Positions 44,421 to 53,876 of a DNA stretch of 64,000 nucleotides are shown one piece after another. The stretch's first letter is position 1. Each line of letters starts with the position of its first letter. The stretch covers positions 310,001 to 374,000 of the forward strand of contig CAVYHJ010000002.1 in NCBI GenBank assembly GCA_963768165.1. Reading direction: 5' to 3'. The notes under the pieces are model-generated. The model saw only the letters and a program-made list of their open reading frames with translations. It was not told the origin of the DNA and searched no databases. Position numbers and translations under genes: made by a program. Origin of the DNA: CAVYHJ01 sp963768165 [NCBI: uncultured bacterium] (GTDB lineage Bacteria > UBP4 > UBA4092).

Positions 44421-46346
44421 TTATTTCTTTTTCTCTTCATCCACCACTTCATAATCCGCATCTACAGTTTCGGAATCACCTTTTGATTCTGCGCCACTTG
44501 TATTTCCAGAAGGCGCTTGCTGTCCCGCGGGTCCGGAAGAACCGGCGGAGGCTTGTTTATACATCTGTTCCGACGCCTTATGCCACTGTTGATTCAGTGC
44601 CTCGGTAGCAGATTTAATTTCATTTATATCAGTTCCCTTCAACGCTTCTTTCAACCGCCCAATCGCCGTTTCCAATTGTGTCTTGTTCCCTGAATCCAGC
44701 TTATCGCCCAATTCCTTGATGGACTTTTCCGTGTTATAAACCAGGTTATCCGCTTGATTCTTCACTTCCACTTCTTCACGTTTCTGCTTATCTTCTTTGG
44801 CATGGGATTCCGCTTCCCGAACCATGTTTTTAATTTCACTTTCGCTCAATCCGCTGGATGCAGTAATGGTAATCTTCTGCTCTTTGCCGGTCGCCTTGTC
44901 TTTGGCGGTGACATGCAAGATACCATTTGCGTCAATATCAAAGGTCACTTCCACCTGCGGAACTCCCCGCGGCGCTGGTGGAATTCCATCCAGGATAAAC
45001 CGCCCAATAGTCTTGTTATCTCTGGCAAATTCCCGTTCACCTTGTAATACATGCACCTCAACACTGGTTTGATTATCCGCCGCTGTCGAGAATATCTCGC
45101 TCTTCTTGCTGGGAATGGTCGTGTTCCGATCGATTAATTTGGTCATGACATTTCCCAAGGTCTCGATACCCAGCGACAACGGTGTCACATCCAATAACAA
45201 CACATCCTTGACTTCACCTTTCAATACTCCACCTTGGATTGCCGCGCCTATCGCGACAACTTCATCCGGGTTTACGCCTTTATGCGGTTCTTTGTCGAAT
45301 ATTTTCTTGACCAATTCCTGCACGGCGGGCATTCGAATCATTCCACCCACCAAAATAACTTCATCAATCTCTTTCGCGGTTAACCCGGCATCGGCTAACG
45401 CCTTTTTCACCGGTTCCACGGTTCGTTCAATCAAGTCCGCGCAAATCTGTTCCAATTTCGCGCGGGTCAATGTCATGTTCAAATGTTTCGGCCCGTTGGC
45501 ATCCGCCGTGATAAACGGCAGGTTGATTTCCGTTTGCATACTGCTGGACAATTCACATTTCGCTTTTTCTGCCGCTTCTTTTAAACGCTGTAACGCCATC
45601 CGGTCTTTGCGTAAATCAATGCCATCCGATTTCTTGAACTCATCGGCAATCCAATCCATGACCTTCTGGTCAAAATCGTCTCCGCCCAAATGCGTATCGC
45701 CGTTGGTGGATTTGACTTCAAATACTCCGTCTCCTAATTCCAACACGGAAATATCAAACGTCCCGCCGCCTAAATCATACACCGCGATCTTCTCATTTTT
45801 CTTCTTGTCCAAACCATACGCCAGTGATGCGGCTGTCGGTTCATTGATAATTCTCAGAACATTAAGTCCTGCGATCCGCCCTGCATCTTTTGTTGCCTGT
45901 CGTTGACTGTCATTAAAATACGCCGGAACTGTAATCACCGCCTCGGTCACTTTCTCACCGAGATAATCTTCTGCGGTCTGTTTCATTTTCTGCAAGATTA
46001 ACGCGGAAATTTCCGGCGGGGAATATTGTTTCCCCTCAATGGAAACCCATGCATCTCCTTTTTCTGCTTCCACAACTTTATAGGGAACCAGTTTCTGTTC
46101 ATGAGTAACTTCTTTATATTTTCTGCCCATGAACCGTTTGATGGAATATATGGTATTTTCCGGGTTCGTAATAGACTGCCGTTTGGCAACCGCGCCCACC
46201 AATCGTTCACCGGTTTTGGTAAATGCCACCACCGATGGAGTCGTGCGCCCCCCTTCGGAATTCGCGATAACCACCGGCTCTCCGCCTTCCATCACCGCTA
46301 CACATGAATTCGTTGTTCCTAAATCAATTCCAATAACCTTTGCCAT
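44421..46346 (-). CDS. dnaK: Chaperone DnaK (Hsp70)
   Basis: 641 residues. Start [13 protein letters not shown] (phosphate 1), [27 protein letters not shown] and IGAAIQGG in the ATPase domain; linker [17 protein letters not shown]; substrate-binding domain and lid; Gly/Ala-rich tail ending [19 protein letters not shown] lies about eight bases before ATG. DnaK folds and protects cytosolic proteins. grpE and hrcA, frequent neighbours, are not in the window. The genes hsp20-dnaK-dnaJ-degP-cbpA-like all run leftward. Confidence 0.98.
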   Translation of the reverse strand: MAKVIGIDLGTTNSCVAVMEGGEPVVIANSEGGRTTPSVVAFTKTGERLVGAVAKRQSITNPENTIYSIKRFMGRKYKEVTHEQKLVPYKVVEAEKGDAWVSIEGKQYSPPEISALILQKMKQTAEDYLGEKVTEAVITVPAYFNDSQRQATKDAGRIAGLNVLRIINEPTAASLAYGLDKKKNEKIAVYDLGGGTFDISVLELGDGVFEVKSTNGDTHLGGDDFDQKVMDWIADEFKKSDGIDLRKDRMALQRLKEAAEKAKCELSSSMQTEINLPFITADANGPKHLNMTLTRAKLEQICADLIERTVEPVKKALADAGLTAKEIDEVILVGGMIRMPAVQELVKKIFDKEPHKGVNPDEVVAIGAAIQGGVLKGEVKDVLLLDVTPLSLGIETLGNVMTKLIDRNTTIPSKKSEIFSTAADNQTSVEVHVLQGEREFARDNKTIGRFILDGIPPAPRGVPQVEVTFDIDANGILHVTAKDKATGKEQKITITASSGLSESEIKNMVREAESHAKEDKQKREEVEVKNQADNLVYNTEKSIKELGDKLDSGNKTQLETAIGRLKEALKGTDINEIKSATEALNQQWHKASEQMYKQASAGSSGPAGQQAPSGNTSGAESKGDSETVDADYEVVDEEKKK

Positions 46347-46379
46347 AATTATTTCTCCTTTTCTCTACACTCCCACGAT

Positions 46380-46404
46380 CCCCTCTCCTTACCAAGGAGA
46401 GGGG
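46380..46404 (-). repeat. Palindromic element between hsp20 and dnaK
   Basis: Arms CCCCTCTCCTT and AAGGAGAGGGG around ACC, followed by AAGGGGTGAGG. It is a variant of the element at 29104-29156 and 50993-51032, here in an intergenic position. Confidence 0.65.
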
Positions 46405-46446
46405 AAGGGGTGAGGTTCATTTCCCACAATTTAGACCTTAGGATAA

Positions 46447-46472
46447 AGGAGTTAGGTATATACCCAACTCCT
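46447..46472 (-). repeat. Hairpin downstream of hsp20
   Basis: Arms AGGAGTT and AACTCCT enclose GGTATATACC, with outer partial pairing GGATAAAGG... to CCTAAATCC. It may serve as an RNA stem between hsp20 and dnaK. There is no T-run in the direction of transcription. Confidence 0.45.
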
Positions 46473-46499
46473 CACACCTAAATCCTAAATCCGGATTTT

Positions 46500-46955
46500 T
46501 TACTTCACATCAATCGAGATTTGTTTAGGTTTTGCCTCTTCGGCTTTTGGTAACGTGATTTTCAACACTCCGTCTTTATACCCGGCTTTAATATGGTCTG
46601 CCTTCACACCGACCGGCAGGGTGAATGATCGGCTGAACGAGCCATAACTTCGTTCCACCCGGTGGTAATTTTCCTCTTTAACTTCCTTTTCCTGTTTCTT
46701 TTCACCTTTAATGGTCAGGACATTATCCGTCACAGTCACACTGATATCCTTCTGATTAATCCCCGGCAACTCCGCGTCTATCACAATCTCATCCTTGTTC
46801 TCATAAATATCCACCGACGGCGCCCAGACTCCTTCCACCAAGCTTTGGGTATCATTCCCCTTTGAAAAGGTATCGAACAAACGATTCATCTCGTCCTGTA
46901 ACCCAACGATATCTCTAAACCCGTCCCGAAAAGGACTCCATTTTACGATTGCCAT
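46500..46955 (-). CDS. Small heat-shock protein (Hsp20/alpha-crystallin)
   Basis: 151 residues. The alpha-crystallin domain runs from about 45 to 140 (SVDIYENKDEIVIDAELPG, KKDVTVTVTDN-type strand, GSFSRSFTLP, KDGVLKITLPK). A short C-terminal tail, AKPKQISIDVK, holds the I-x-I/V oligomerisation motif. It holds unfolding proteins for DnaK. AAGGAGG precedes the start. A possible operator lies 45 bases upstream. Confidence 0.95.
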   Translation of the reverse strand: MAIVKWSPFRDGFRDIVGLQDEMNRLFDTFSKGNDTQSLVEGVWAPSVDIYENKDEIVIDAELPGINQKDISVTVTDNVLTIKGEKKQEKEVKEENYHRVERSYGSFSRSFTLPVGVKADHIKAGYKDGVLKITLPKAEEAKPKQISIDVK

Positions 46956-47000
46956 AGTTTTTGACCTCCTTGTACTCTTTGTTTTATTGGCTAACCTTGT

Positions 47001-47021
47001 CCTCGAATGTTCTTATCGAGG
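47001..47021 (-). promoter_or_regulatory. Inverted repeat upstream of hsp20, candidate operator
   Basis: CCTCGA (47001-47006), nine bases, TCGAGG (47016-47021). The arm-N9-arm geometry recalls CIRCE, but the arm sequence does not match it. Placement about 45-65 bases before the hsp20 start fits a repressor site or RNA thermometer stem. Confidence 0.35.
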
Positions 47022-47223
47022 ATCGAACTTTATTGCATCGCTATCCTATAACGCAAACCCCGTGCCGATTACCCCTATCTTACTCCAAAATAACCCCCAT
47101 TTTTCACTTATATAACCAATTTGTTTTCAAGTATTTATAAGTATTATTTCAAAGCTATATTTGAATTGATTTTTAGACCCGACTCAAGGGTCTTTCAATG
47201 GGCTATTTTGGCATCCTCAGGTA

Positions 47224-47535
47224 CGCCATTTTGGCACTATCCCGCCAATTTAGCACCCTTTCCCTAGTATACCCTTTTTATATCCATTTTCCAAAAATAA
47301 TGGTATCCATATTTAAAACCATTCTAAATCATTCAAGATTGACCCAGATTTGATAAAAAGTAACATCTGAATATTCAGTTAATCTTCCGACCGATTCCGC
47401 ACTTTTCTCTAATGGGAGATGATACGGTGTTGGTACGGAGATGGTAGGGAGACAACCCATACCCAATTTTGAAACATTTTAAACATCTTAAATCGCAAAT
47501 TTAGCTATGCCAAAATGGCACACCCACGCCTTGTC
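47224..47535 (+). repeat. Long intergenic repeat copy 2, bounded by GCCAAAATGGC palindromes
   Basis: 47312-47535 aligns with 15395-15619. Immediately outside, GCCATTTTGGCA (47225-47236) and the right-hand TGCCAAAATGGCA (47508-47520) are near mirror images, so this copy has inverted-repeat ends about 300 bp apart, as in a MITE. No reading frame of note. The neighbouring 47036-47224 and 47536-47760 hold mainly the GCGGGTC hairpin. Confidence 0.6.
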
Positions 47536-47631
47536 ATCTCTTTTTTTTGTCATTACGAGCTGAAGGCGTGGTAATCTCGTTCTCATTATATTGTAGGGGG
47601 TTGATTCATCAAACCCAAATGCTATGTAGGC

Positions 47632-47648
47632 GCGGGTCTGTGACCCGC
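47632..47648 (+). repeat. Small GCGGGTC hairpin
   Basis: Arms GCGGGTC and GACCCGC around TGT, preceded by GTAGGGGG and AGGCG. It is one more compact palindrome in the 1.1-kb gene-free region 46956-48094. Confidence 0.5.
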
Positions 47649-47777
47649 TTTTATCCTATTTCCTTATTACTTGGGACTTGAAACTAGAAACTAGGAACTA
47701 TTTTTAATTCCCGATACCTCTTTATTAACTTAGACTGTTGTCTAACCGGAATTCCTTTTTTCAATTCCGCTTCCTGT

Positions 47778-47922
47778 AATGAACGAGACCCGTCTCGTTC
47801 ATTCCAATGCCAATATGACCTGTCTGCCATTTCATGAAAATAACGGAAAACCTTTGACAAATGTTAAGGGCTTTATCTCCAATAAAATCAATCGTCTGAA
47901 CTCTTCTACATTTGTAGAAGAG
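47778..47922 (+). repeat. Modular hairpin repeat left of the SIR2-TPR gene
   Basis: Three hairpins: AATGAACGAGAC/GTCTCGTTCATT (47778-47803), CCTTTGAC-AAAT-GTTAAGGG (47851-47870) and CTCTTCTACA/TGTAGAAGAG (47901-47922). The connecting block TTTATCTCCAATAAAATCAATC (first 20 bases from 47872) recurs with one change at 50898-50919 beyond the SIR2-TPR gene, in the same orientation. Confidence 0.65.
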
Positions 47923-48013
47923 TAATGGAACTTGTGTCCAATGATTCTTTCCCAATTACGCAAGCATCGGAAATACCATAAAGAACACTAACACTACCAA
48001 AAACCTTCTACAT

Positions 48014-48042
48014 TTGACATATTAATACTATAAACTTATACT
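48014..48042 (+). promoter_or_regulatory. Sigma-70 promoter of the SIR2-TPR gene
   Basis: Perfect TTGACA (48014-48019), 17-base spacer, TATACT (48037-48042), about 45 bases before the start of transcription leads to ATG 48095. AAGAAGAAAG lies in the leader as a weak ribosome site. This is the best consensus promoter in the window. Confidence 0.7.
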
Positions 48043-48094
48043 ATCGTCATATCCTTTAGGATAAAAGATATTAAGAAGAAAGTGTAATATATAT

Positions 48095-50710
48095 ATGAAA
48101 CAAATAACTGCACATGAATTTGTTAGAAGATTTAAACATTCTGCAATTACTACAGAATGTAGATATACTTTCTTTTTAGGTGCCGGTTGTTCAGTTTCGT
48201 CCGGAATACTTGGTGCTGGAGATTTGGTAAAGAGTTGGTTGCCAAGGCTAAAAAAACTAAAAACTGGAAATGAAGAAGATTTAGAAACTTGGGCTAAGGA
48301 AGAATTTAAAACATATAATGGCAGTAATCATGCTGAATTATATGGTGAGGTAATGGAAGAATTGTTTATTGATGCACAATCAAGACAAAATGAAATTGAA
48401 AATATTATTGCTGGTAAAGACCCAGCTTTTGGATATGCAGTATTTGCTCAATTAATAAGTAGTGATAAATTTGGAAAACATTGCAACATTATTCTTACAA
48501 CCAATTTTGATGATTTGGTTGCTGATGCACTGTATATCTATTCTAATAAAAAACCATTGGTTATATATCATGATAGTTTGGTGGGATTCGTAACAATAAG
48601 CAGAACCCGTCCGCTGGTTTTAAAACTGCATGGTGATGCAAGACTAGCACCGAGAAATACTAGTCTTGAAACAAAAGAACTAGATAAAGCAGTTAAGAAT
48701 GCATTACATAATGTATTGAAAGAAACAGGGTTGGTTTTTATTGGTTACGGTGGAAACGATAAGAGCATTTTGAATATTTTAAAAGAACTCCCAATTAGTG
48801 CATTACCATCAGGTATATTTTGGGTAAATGATGAGATTCCTGATAACGAATTGAAAGATTGGTTGATTGCAAGAAATGCAGTATGGGTAAAGCACGGTGA
48901 CTTTGATGAATTGATGCTTTTATTATGGGATGAATTTGAATTTAAGCATCCTGATAAAAATAGATTCGATAAGTTATTCAAAGTTTATTTTGATACTTTT
49001 AATAAATTAAAACAAAATATTGCTTTACACCCTCCTACAGAAGAAAGGGTGATCTTAGAAGAAGCAGTTAAAAAAGCCGAAAGCCAATTTGAATCCGAAT
49101 GGGCAGTTATTTCTGAAGCTGAGAAAATTAAGAATAAACATCCAGAAAAGTCACAGGAAATTTGTCTTAAGGGTCTAAGTTCTTTCCCAGGAAATTATAT
49201 TATTTTGGGTTATTATGCTTTATTATTACATGAGACAATAAAGGATTATATCAGGGCAGAAGAATATTATTTGAAAGCTTATGAAGTTAATCCCAACGAT
49301 ACAACTCATTTAGGGAATTATGCATCATTCTTGCACACTATCCGTAAAGAATATGATAAGGCGGAAGAGTATTATTTGAAAGCCTTGAAAGCTGACACTA
49401 ACAATGCAATTATTTTAGGGAATTATGCAATATTCTTGAAGGACATACGTAAAGAATATGATAAGGCGGAAGAGTATTATTTAAAAGCCTTGAAAGCCGA
49501 CCCCAACGATACAACTCATTTAGGGAATTATGCATCATTCTTGCACACTATCCGTAAAGATTATGATAAAGCGGAAGAGTATTATTTGAAGGCCTTGAAA
49601 GGCGACCCTAACCATGCAAATAATTTAGGGAATTATTCAGTATTCTTGCACAATATACGTAAGGATTATGATAAGGCGGAAGAGTATTATTTGAAAGCCT
49701 TGAAAACCGATCCCAACCATGCATCTAATTTAGGGAATTACGCTTCATTCTTGGAGACTATACGTAAAGAATATGATAAGGCGGAAGAGTATTATTTGAA
49801 AGCCTTGAAAACCGATCCCAACCATGCATCTAATTTAGGGAATTACGCTTCATTCTTGGAGACTATACGTAAAGAATATGATAAGGCGGAAGAGTATTAT
49901 TTGAAAGCCTTGAAAACCGATCCCAACCATGCATCTAATTTAGGGAATTACGCTTCATTCTTGGAGACTATACGTAAAGAACATGATAAGGCAGAAGAGT
50001 ATTATTTGAAGGCCTTGAAAACCGATCCCAACGATGCAAATAATTTAGGGAATTATGCAGTATTCTTGCACAATATACGTAAGGATTATGATAAGGCGGA
50101 AGAGTATTATTTGAAAGCCTTGAAAACCGATCCCAACCATGCATCTAATTTAGGGAATTACGCTTCATTCTTGGAGACTATACGTAAAGAATATGATAAG
50201 GCAGAAGAGTATTATTTGAAAGCCTTGAAAACCGATCCCAACCATGCATCTAATTTAGGGAATTATGGAATATTTTTGCAAACAATACGAAAAAATTATG
50301 ACAAAGCTATAGAGTATTATCTTGATGTTTTAAAAATAGATCCCACTCACTCTAATAGTGTAATCAATAATGCGGGCTTACTATTGGCAGGAGGTAAAAA
50401 AGTAGAAGGCTTTGAATTTATCGGAAGATTTTTGCAGTTAGAATCCAACGAAATAGCTAAACTAGAATGTTATTTTTATCAATATGCACATTCGGATTTA
50501 CAAGAAGAGAGAGAAAAAGCGCTACAGTTAATTAAAGATTTAATAAAGGCAGGAGTACGTTCAGAAGATTGGAATATGCAAATTAATGTAGACAGGGCAA
50601 TACAAGATGGACATCCTCATCCTGAATTTCTCCAATTATTATCAAAAGTAATATCAGATGAGGCAAAAGTAAGTGAATTAGACAAGTTTCCTGAATGGAA
50701 GAATAATTAG
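48095..50710 (+). CDS. SIR2-family NADase-like protein with 35-residue TPR array (antiphage type)
   Basis: 871 residues. Residues 1-250 are a SIR2_2-like domain: FFLGAGCS (27-33), TTNFDD (135-140, the NAD-binding asparagine/aspartate), LHGD (178-181, catalytic histidine) and GYGGND (217-222). Residues 383-767 are 11 repeats of 35 residues with consensus DKAEEYYLKALKTDPNHASN then LGNYASFLETIR. The tail is helical. SIR2 domains joined to helical repeat sensors are known bacterial defence proteins that deplete NAD+ on phage infection; that role here is inference. Base composition is visibly more A+T-rich than neighbours. No partner gene adjoins it, and hairpin repeats lie on both sides, suggesting acquisition as a single-gene cassette. 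Confidence 0.85.
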   Translation: MKQITAHEFVRRFKHSAITTECRYTFFLGAGCSVSSGILGAGDLVKSWLPRLKKLKTGNEEDLETWAKEEFKTYNGSNHAELYGEVMEELFIDAQSRQNEIENIIAGKDPAFGYAVFAQLISSDKFGKHCNIILTTNFDDLVADALYIYSNKKPLVIYHDSLVGFVTISRTRPLVLKLHGDARLAPRNTSLETKELDKAVKNALHNVLKETGLVFIGYGGNDKSILNILKELPISALPSGIFWVNDEIPDNELKDWLIARNAVWVKHGDFDELMLLLWDEFEFKHPDKNRFDKLFKVYFDTFNKLKQNIALHPPTEERVILEEAVKKAESQFESEWAVISEAEKIKNKHPEKSQEICLKGLSSFPGNYIILGYYALLLHETIKDYIRAEEYYLKAYEVNPNDTTHLGNYASFLHTIRKEYDKAEEYYLKALKADTNNAIILGNYAIFLKDIRKEYDKAEEYYLKALKADPNDTTHLGNYASFLHTIRKDYDKAEEYYLKALKGDPNHANNLGNYSVFLHNIRKDYDKAEEYYLKALKTDPNHASNLGNYASFLETIRKEYDKAEEYYLKALKTDPNHASNLGNYASFLETIRKEYDKAEEYYLKALKTDPNHASNLGNYASFLETIRKEHDKAEEYYLKALKTDPNDANNLGNYAVFLHNIRKDYDKAEEYYLKALKTDPNHASNLGNYASFLETIRKEYDKAEEYYLKALKTDPNHASNLGNYGIFLQTIRKNYDKAIEYYLDVLKIDPTHSNSVINNAGLLLAGGKKVEGFEFIGRFLQLESNEIAKLECYFYQYAHSDLQEEREKALQLIKDLIKAGVRSEDWNMQINVDRAIQDGHPHPEFLQLLSKVISDEAKVSELDKFPEWKNN
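49241..50395 (+). repeat. Eleven tandem 105-bp coding repeats
   Basis: Unit length 105 bp (35 codons), aligned from 49241. Units 6 (49766-49870) and 7 (49871-49975) are identical or almost so, and units 5, 9 and 10 differ by only a few bases. Units 4-5 and 8-9 share a longer joint pattern (NLGNYxVFLHNIR then KDYDK), so blocks were duplicated as well as single units. Units 1 and 11 are degenerate edges. Confidence 0.93.
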
Positions 50711-50872
50711 AATTCTCTTCTTCAGGAATGTAGTGCCCTTTACGGATTTCCCGACGTTTTCCTTAATTCACCGAGAGATTCTTCGGTCCCTTCACTCCGT
50801 TCGAGGGTAAACTCCAACTGCACTCCCTCAAAAACGACAACCCCATTATTTTGGGGAAACCTTGAGTTGGGA

Positions 50873-50974
50873 AAAACTTTTACCGTTCGGTAAAAGTTTT
50901 ATCTTCAATAAAATCAATCAACTAATAATTCTTGCGCAGTTGCGCAAGAATTCCAACTGGCTGAAATCCAACTG
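50873..50974 (+). repeat. Modular hairpin repeat right of the SIR2-TPR gene
   Basis: AAAACTTTTACC-GTTC-GGTAAAAGTTTT (50873-50900), the direct-repeat block TTTATCTTCAATAAAATC (50898 on), then AATTCTTGCGC-AGTT-GCGCAAGAATT (50927-50952) and ACTGGCTGAAATCCAACTG. It matches pieces of 10645-10752 and of 47778-47922. Confidence 0.65.
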
Positions 50975-50992
50975 CCTTACTAAAGAGTCTGT

Positions 50993-51032
50993 CCCCCTCC
51001 TTAATTAAGGAGGGGGGATTAAAGGGGGTGGT
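50993..51032 (-). repeat. Palindromic element overlapping the glycosyltransferase stop codon
   Basis: Minus-strand reading ACCACCCCCTTTAATCCCCC then CTCCTTAATTAAGGAGGGGG. It is the same element as 29104-29156. The TAA of the glycosyltransferase (51021-51019) lies within its left arm, so the last residues DHPL are element-encoded. Confidence 0.75.
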
Positions 51033-52209
51033 CTTCCGGTGGATTGATGATACGGGATTTCCAGGTGACGCCTTGCCCGGTACTTTGTTTCCATGTCGAA
51101 TTAAAAATAATCAAGGCGATCACGACTATTCCGACCCAATTAATCAAGGCATATCCCAAAGGAACTTTCAAAAGGCGATTTAATCCTAGGAAAATAAACA
51201 CGGTCAATAGATAAGAACCGAGAGATAAATAAATTAACATATTATCACTCCAATAAATTCCAACCGCCAGGCCTAGAAAGGGAAGCAAAGCGACCGCCAT
51301 GAGAAAAAGAATGGCTACAAAAGCGAAAATATAATTATGTTTCAATCCCGCGAAAGTATTTTTACTGAACCCTTCCCAAATATCGCCCAGCCCATAATAA
51401 GAACGGGTATAAACTGTATTTTTCGAACCGAGCAGGCGGAACCGGTACCCCGCCTCTTTCAAATAGATGGCGGTATAAATATCGTCAATGACATGGTCTT
51501 TAATGCGTTCATACCCGCCTATTTTTTGATGAGCTTCCCGGCGCATCAAAATAAACCCGCCGCTTGCCAAGGCACGTTTGGACTTGGGCTTATTAGCTAA
51601 ATGGGGTGGGTACATGGATATCAGGGAATAGACAAATACCGGTAGAATCACCCGTTCCCAGAAAGTAACAAATTCCCCGCCGGGCATCAGGGCAAGTACG
51701 TCTAACTGATTTTTTAAGGCATACTTCATGGCGGCAGATATGACCTTTGGATGAAAAATAATATCCGCATCGGTTGCCAGTAACCAATCACCGGTAGCCG
51801 CCTGGCTGGCTTGATACATGGCATGGGGTTTTCCCAACCAACCGGGAGGCGGGGACGCGCCGTGTATCACCTTTAACCGGGGATTCGTTTTCGCCAACTC
51901 ATCCAGAATGTCACCCGTGGAATCGGTGGAACAATCATTGACCACAATAATTTCCAAATTCACATAGGTCTGCGCGCATAGGGATTCAATGCATTGGCGC
52001 AATACCCGATGAGATTCATTGCGCGCAGGCACAAGGACAGAAATCTTGGGCAATAATTGATTTGAATTTTCTATTAAATCTGTTTCATCCACATTAATAT
52101 AAGGAATGTTTTTCGTGGTCCAATAATTCCGTAAAAAAGTTACAACCCAACAAAAGATATTGATAATCAATAACCAACGTAAAATAATCAGCATTAAAAA
52201 TTGTACCAT
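51019..52209 (-). CDS. Membrane glycosyltransferase family 2, HpnB-like
   Basis: 397 residues from ATG 52209 (a TTG two codons earlier is less likely). One N-terminal membrane helix, then a GT-A domain: ISVLVPARNES, VVNDCSTDST, LATDADIIFHP (DxD-type metal site) and IDDIYTAIYLKEAGY (base motif). Three to four C-terminal membrane helices follow. The layout and the PGWLGKPHAMYQ and FWERVILPVFVY segments recall hopanoid-associated HpnB and related carotenoid/lipid glycosyltransferases. With a hopanoid enzyme 7 kb away this is suggestive but not proof. The C-terminal residues are encoded by a repeat element. Confidence 0.8.
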   Translation of the reverse strand: MVQFLMLIILRWLLIINIFCWVVTFLRNYWTTKNIPYINVDETDLIENSNQLLPKISVLVPARNESHRVLRQCIESLCAQTYVNLEIIVVNDCSTDSTGDILDELAKTNPRLKVIHGASPPPGWLGKPHAMYQASQAATGDWLLATDADIIFHPKVISAAMKYALKNQLDVLALMPGGEFVTFWERVILPVFVYSLISMYPPHLANKPKSKRALASGGFILMRREAHQKIGGYERIKDHVIDDIYTAIYLKEAGYRFRLLGSKNTVYTRSYYGLGDIWEGFSKNTFAGLKHNYIFAFVAILFLMAVALLPFLGLAVGIYWSDNMLIYLSLGSYLLTVFIFLGLNRLLKVPLGYALINWVGIVVIALIIFNSTWKQSTGQGVTWKSRIINPPEDHPL

Positions 52210-52280
52210 ACTCAATTTTTCTAAAATCTATTGGAAGTTTTGTGAAATCTGAGAAACGGTACTAAGAATATGAGAATTTT

Positions 52281-53876
52281 TTAGGAGATTTCTTTGAAGG
52301 ATGTTTTACAATGGAAGACACTTTCGAAGAGTTCAGCTTTCTTTTCAGCCGCCCAGAGTTCCACGGGAACATGGCGGGCGGGAGTAATCAGGAAATTGAT
52401 TTTCCCGTTTTTAATCTGGCAATCTACAGTAGAAACCAACGATTGATGTTCCTTATCGAGCGCATCGGCAATCCGCAAGATTCCCGCTAATTGGCGAACC
52501 AAGGATTTTTCTCCCGAATTTAAAATGATATATTCTTCCTGTTTCATGGACGGGAGGGCACGGCGGTGGAATTTGGCTACCGTGGCAATCAAGAGTTTAT
52601 CCCGCTCGGTAATCCCCGGAATATCCGAATGAATAATCAGGTAATAGGAATGTTTGTGATGTTTACTATAACTGATAAACTGCCCGATATCATGCAAAAG
52701 GGACGCCCCTTTCAAGATATTCTTTTCTGTGGGACCATATCCATGCAGCGACCTCAGAGAATCAAATAGATGTAACGCCAGATTGCAGACTTGGATGGCG
52801 TGCTGGCGGTTCGCGCCATACCGGTCAACCAGGGAAAAAAGGGATTTGACAAATGCTCGGTCATGGTCAAACGCCAAGTCGCCTTTCATGCCATGCCGTT
52901 CCAGGAAATCCTGCAATAACCCGTCCCGTACCCCATGACCCGATAATTCCAAATAGGGAATCGACAGGGTGCGCATGATTTCCGATAAGACTACAGCTCC
53001 CGCAAGAATAATTTCCGCCCGTCGTTTATCCAATCCAAACTCTTTCATGCGCTGAGCCAACGATAATTTTCGCAATTCTTTGACTAAACTGTGGACTTTG
53101 GATTGGGAAATGATTTTCTTGCCGGACGGGGACTTTTCCCCGGAATTCATTTCGACCAACACGGTAATAGTTCCGGCACACCCGTAACAAATCACATCCC
53201 CGGGAATGGCAGAAATCGTCAGGTGGGTTTTAATTTGCGAAACGATCTGGTCATGCAATAAATCGAATTGATTTTTCCCTATTGGATCGGATTTCACAAA
53301 TAACTCGGTCAAGCGCACCGCGCCCAATCCCAAACTTTGGGTTTCAATAATATTATAATCATTTGAAAAAATAACCTCGGTACTTCCCCCGCCGATATCC
53401 AGAATCAGGTAATCCTGGTGGGCGGGTGGAATTTCACCGAGCACACCCAGGGCAATCAAACGAGCCTCCTCGGACCCGGGAATAATTTCAATGTCAATTC
53501 CTGTTTTACGCGCGGCTAGGGAGAGCAATTGCTGGCGGTTGGCGGCTTCCCGAACGGCACTGGTCGCTACTGCGACAATCGTCTCCACCTTGTAATCTTT
53601 GCAAATCGCCTTTATTTTTTCGAGCGCCTTGACCGTGTCTTTAATAATCTCCCTGCTGAGTTTGCCGGTTTGAAAGGTTTCGTGACCTAACCGGATAGGA
53701 TACTTGTTTTCCCAAAGTGTTTCATGAGTCCCGTGAGAATATATTTCGGAAATACGCACCTTGATGGAATTACTGCCCAAATCCACGGCGGCAAAGCGGA
53801 AGGGGAACTTAATTTCTTTAAATTCTTTTCTTACTTTAGAAGTCCATTTGGATAGAGTAACCGGGGATAATGTCAT
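52281..53876 (-). CDS. Ppx/GppA phosphatase (exopolyphosphatase or pppGpp phosphatase)
   Basis: 531 residues. The ASKHA ATPase-like fold has FAAVDLGSNSIKVRI (phosphate 1), VATSAVREAANR, LDIGGGSTEVIF (phosphate 2) and YGCAGTITVL. The C-terminal third is an HD-type domain (ILKGASLLHDIGQFISYSKHHKHSYYLI). It hydrolyses terminal phosphate from polyphosphate or pppGpp. Its ATG overlaps the stop of the CHAD gene (ATGA), so the two are coupled. CHAD domains associate with polyphosphate granules, which favours polyphosphate as substrate. Confidence 0.92.
   Translation of the reverse strand: MTLSPVTLSKWTSKVRKEFKEIKFPFRFAAVDLGSNSIKVRISEIYSHGTHETLWENKYPIRLGHETFQTGKLSREIIKDTVKALEKIKAICKDYKVETIVAVATSAVREAANRQQLLSLAARKTGIDIEIIPGSEEARLIALGVLGEIPPAHQDYLILDIGGGSTEVIFSNDYNIIETQSLGLGAVRLTELFVKSDPIGKNQFDLLHDQIVSQIKTHLTISAIPGDVICYGCAGTITVLVEMNSGEKSPSGKKIISQSKVHSLVKELRKLSLAQRMKEFGLDKRRAEIILAGAVVLSEIMRTLSIPYLELSGHGVRDGLLQDFLERHGMKGDLAFDHDRAFVKSLFSLVDRYGANRQHAIQVCNLALHLFDSLRSLHGYGPTEKNILKGASLLHDIGQFISYSKHHKHSYYLIIHSDIPGITERDKLLIATVAKFHRRALPSMKQEEYIILNSGEKSLVRQLAGILRIADALDKEHQSLVSTVDCQIKNGKINFLITPARHVPVELWAAEKKAELFESVFHCKTSFKEIS

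Noticed and set aside
47761-47955. 64-codon minus-strand reading frame
   Set aside because: It consists largely of the hairpin repeat 47778-47922, has no ribosome site, and its codons simply read through palindromes.
49241-50395. CRISPR-like regular repetition
   Set aside because: Units are contiguous 105-bp coding repeats with no spacers, all in the SIR2-TPR frame.
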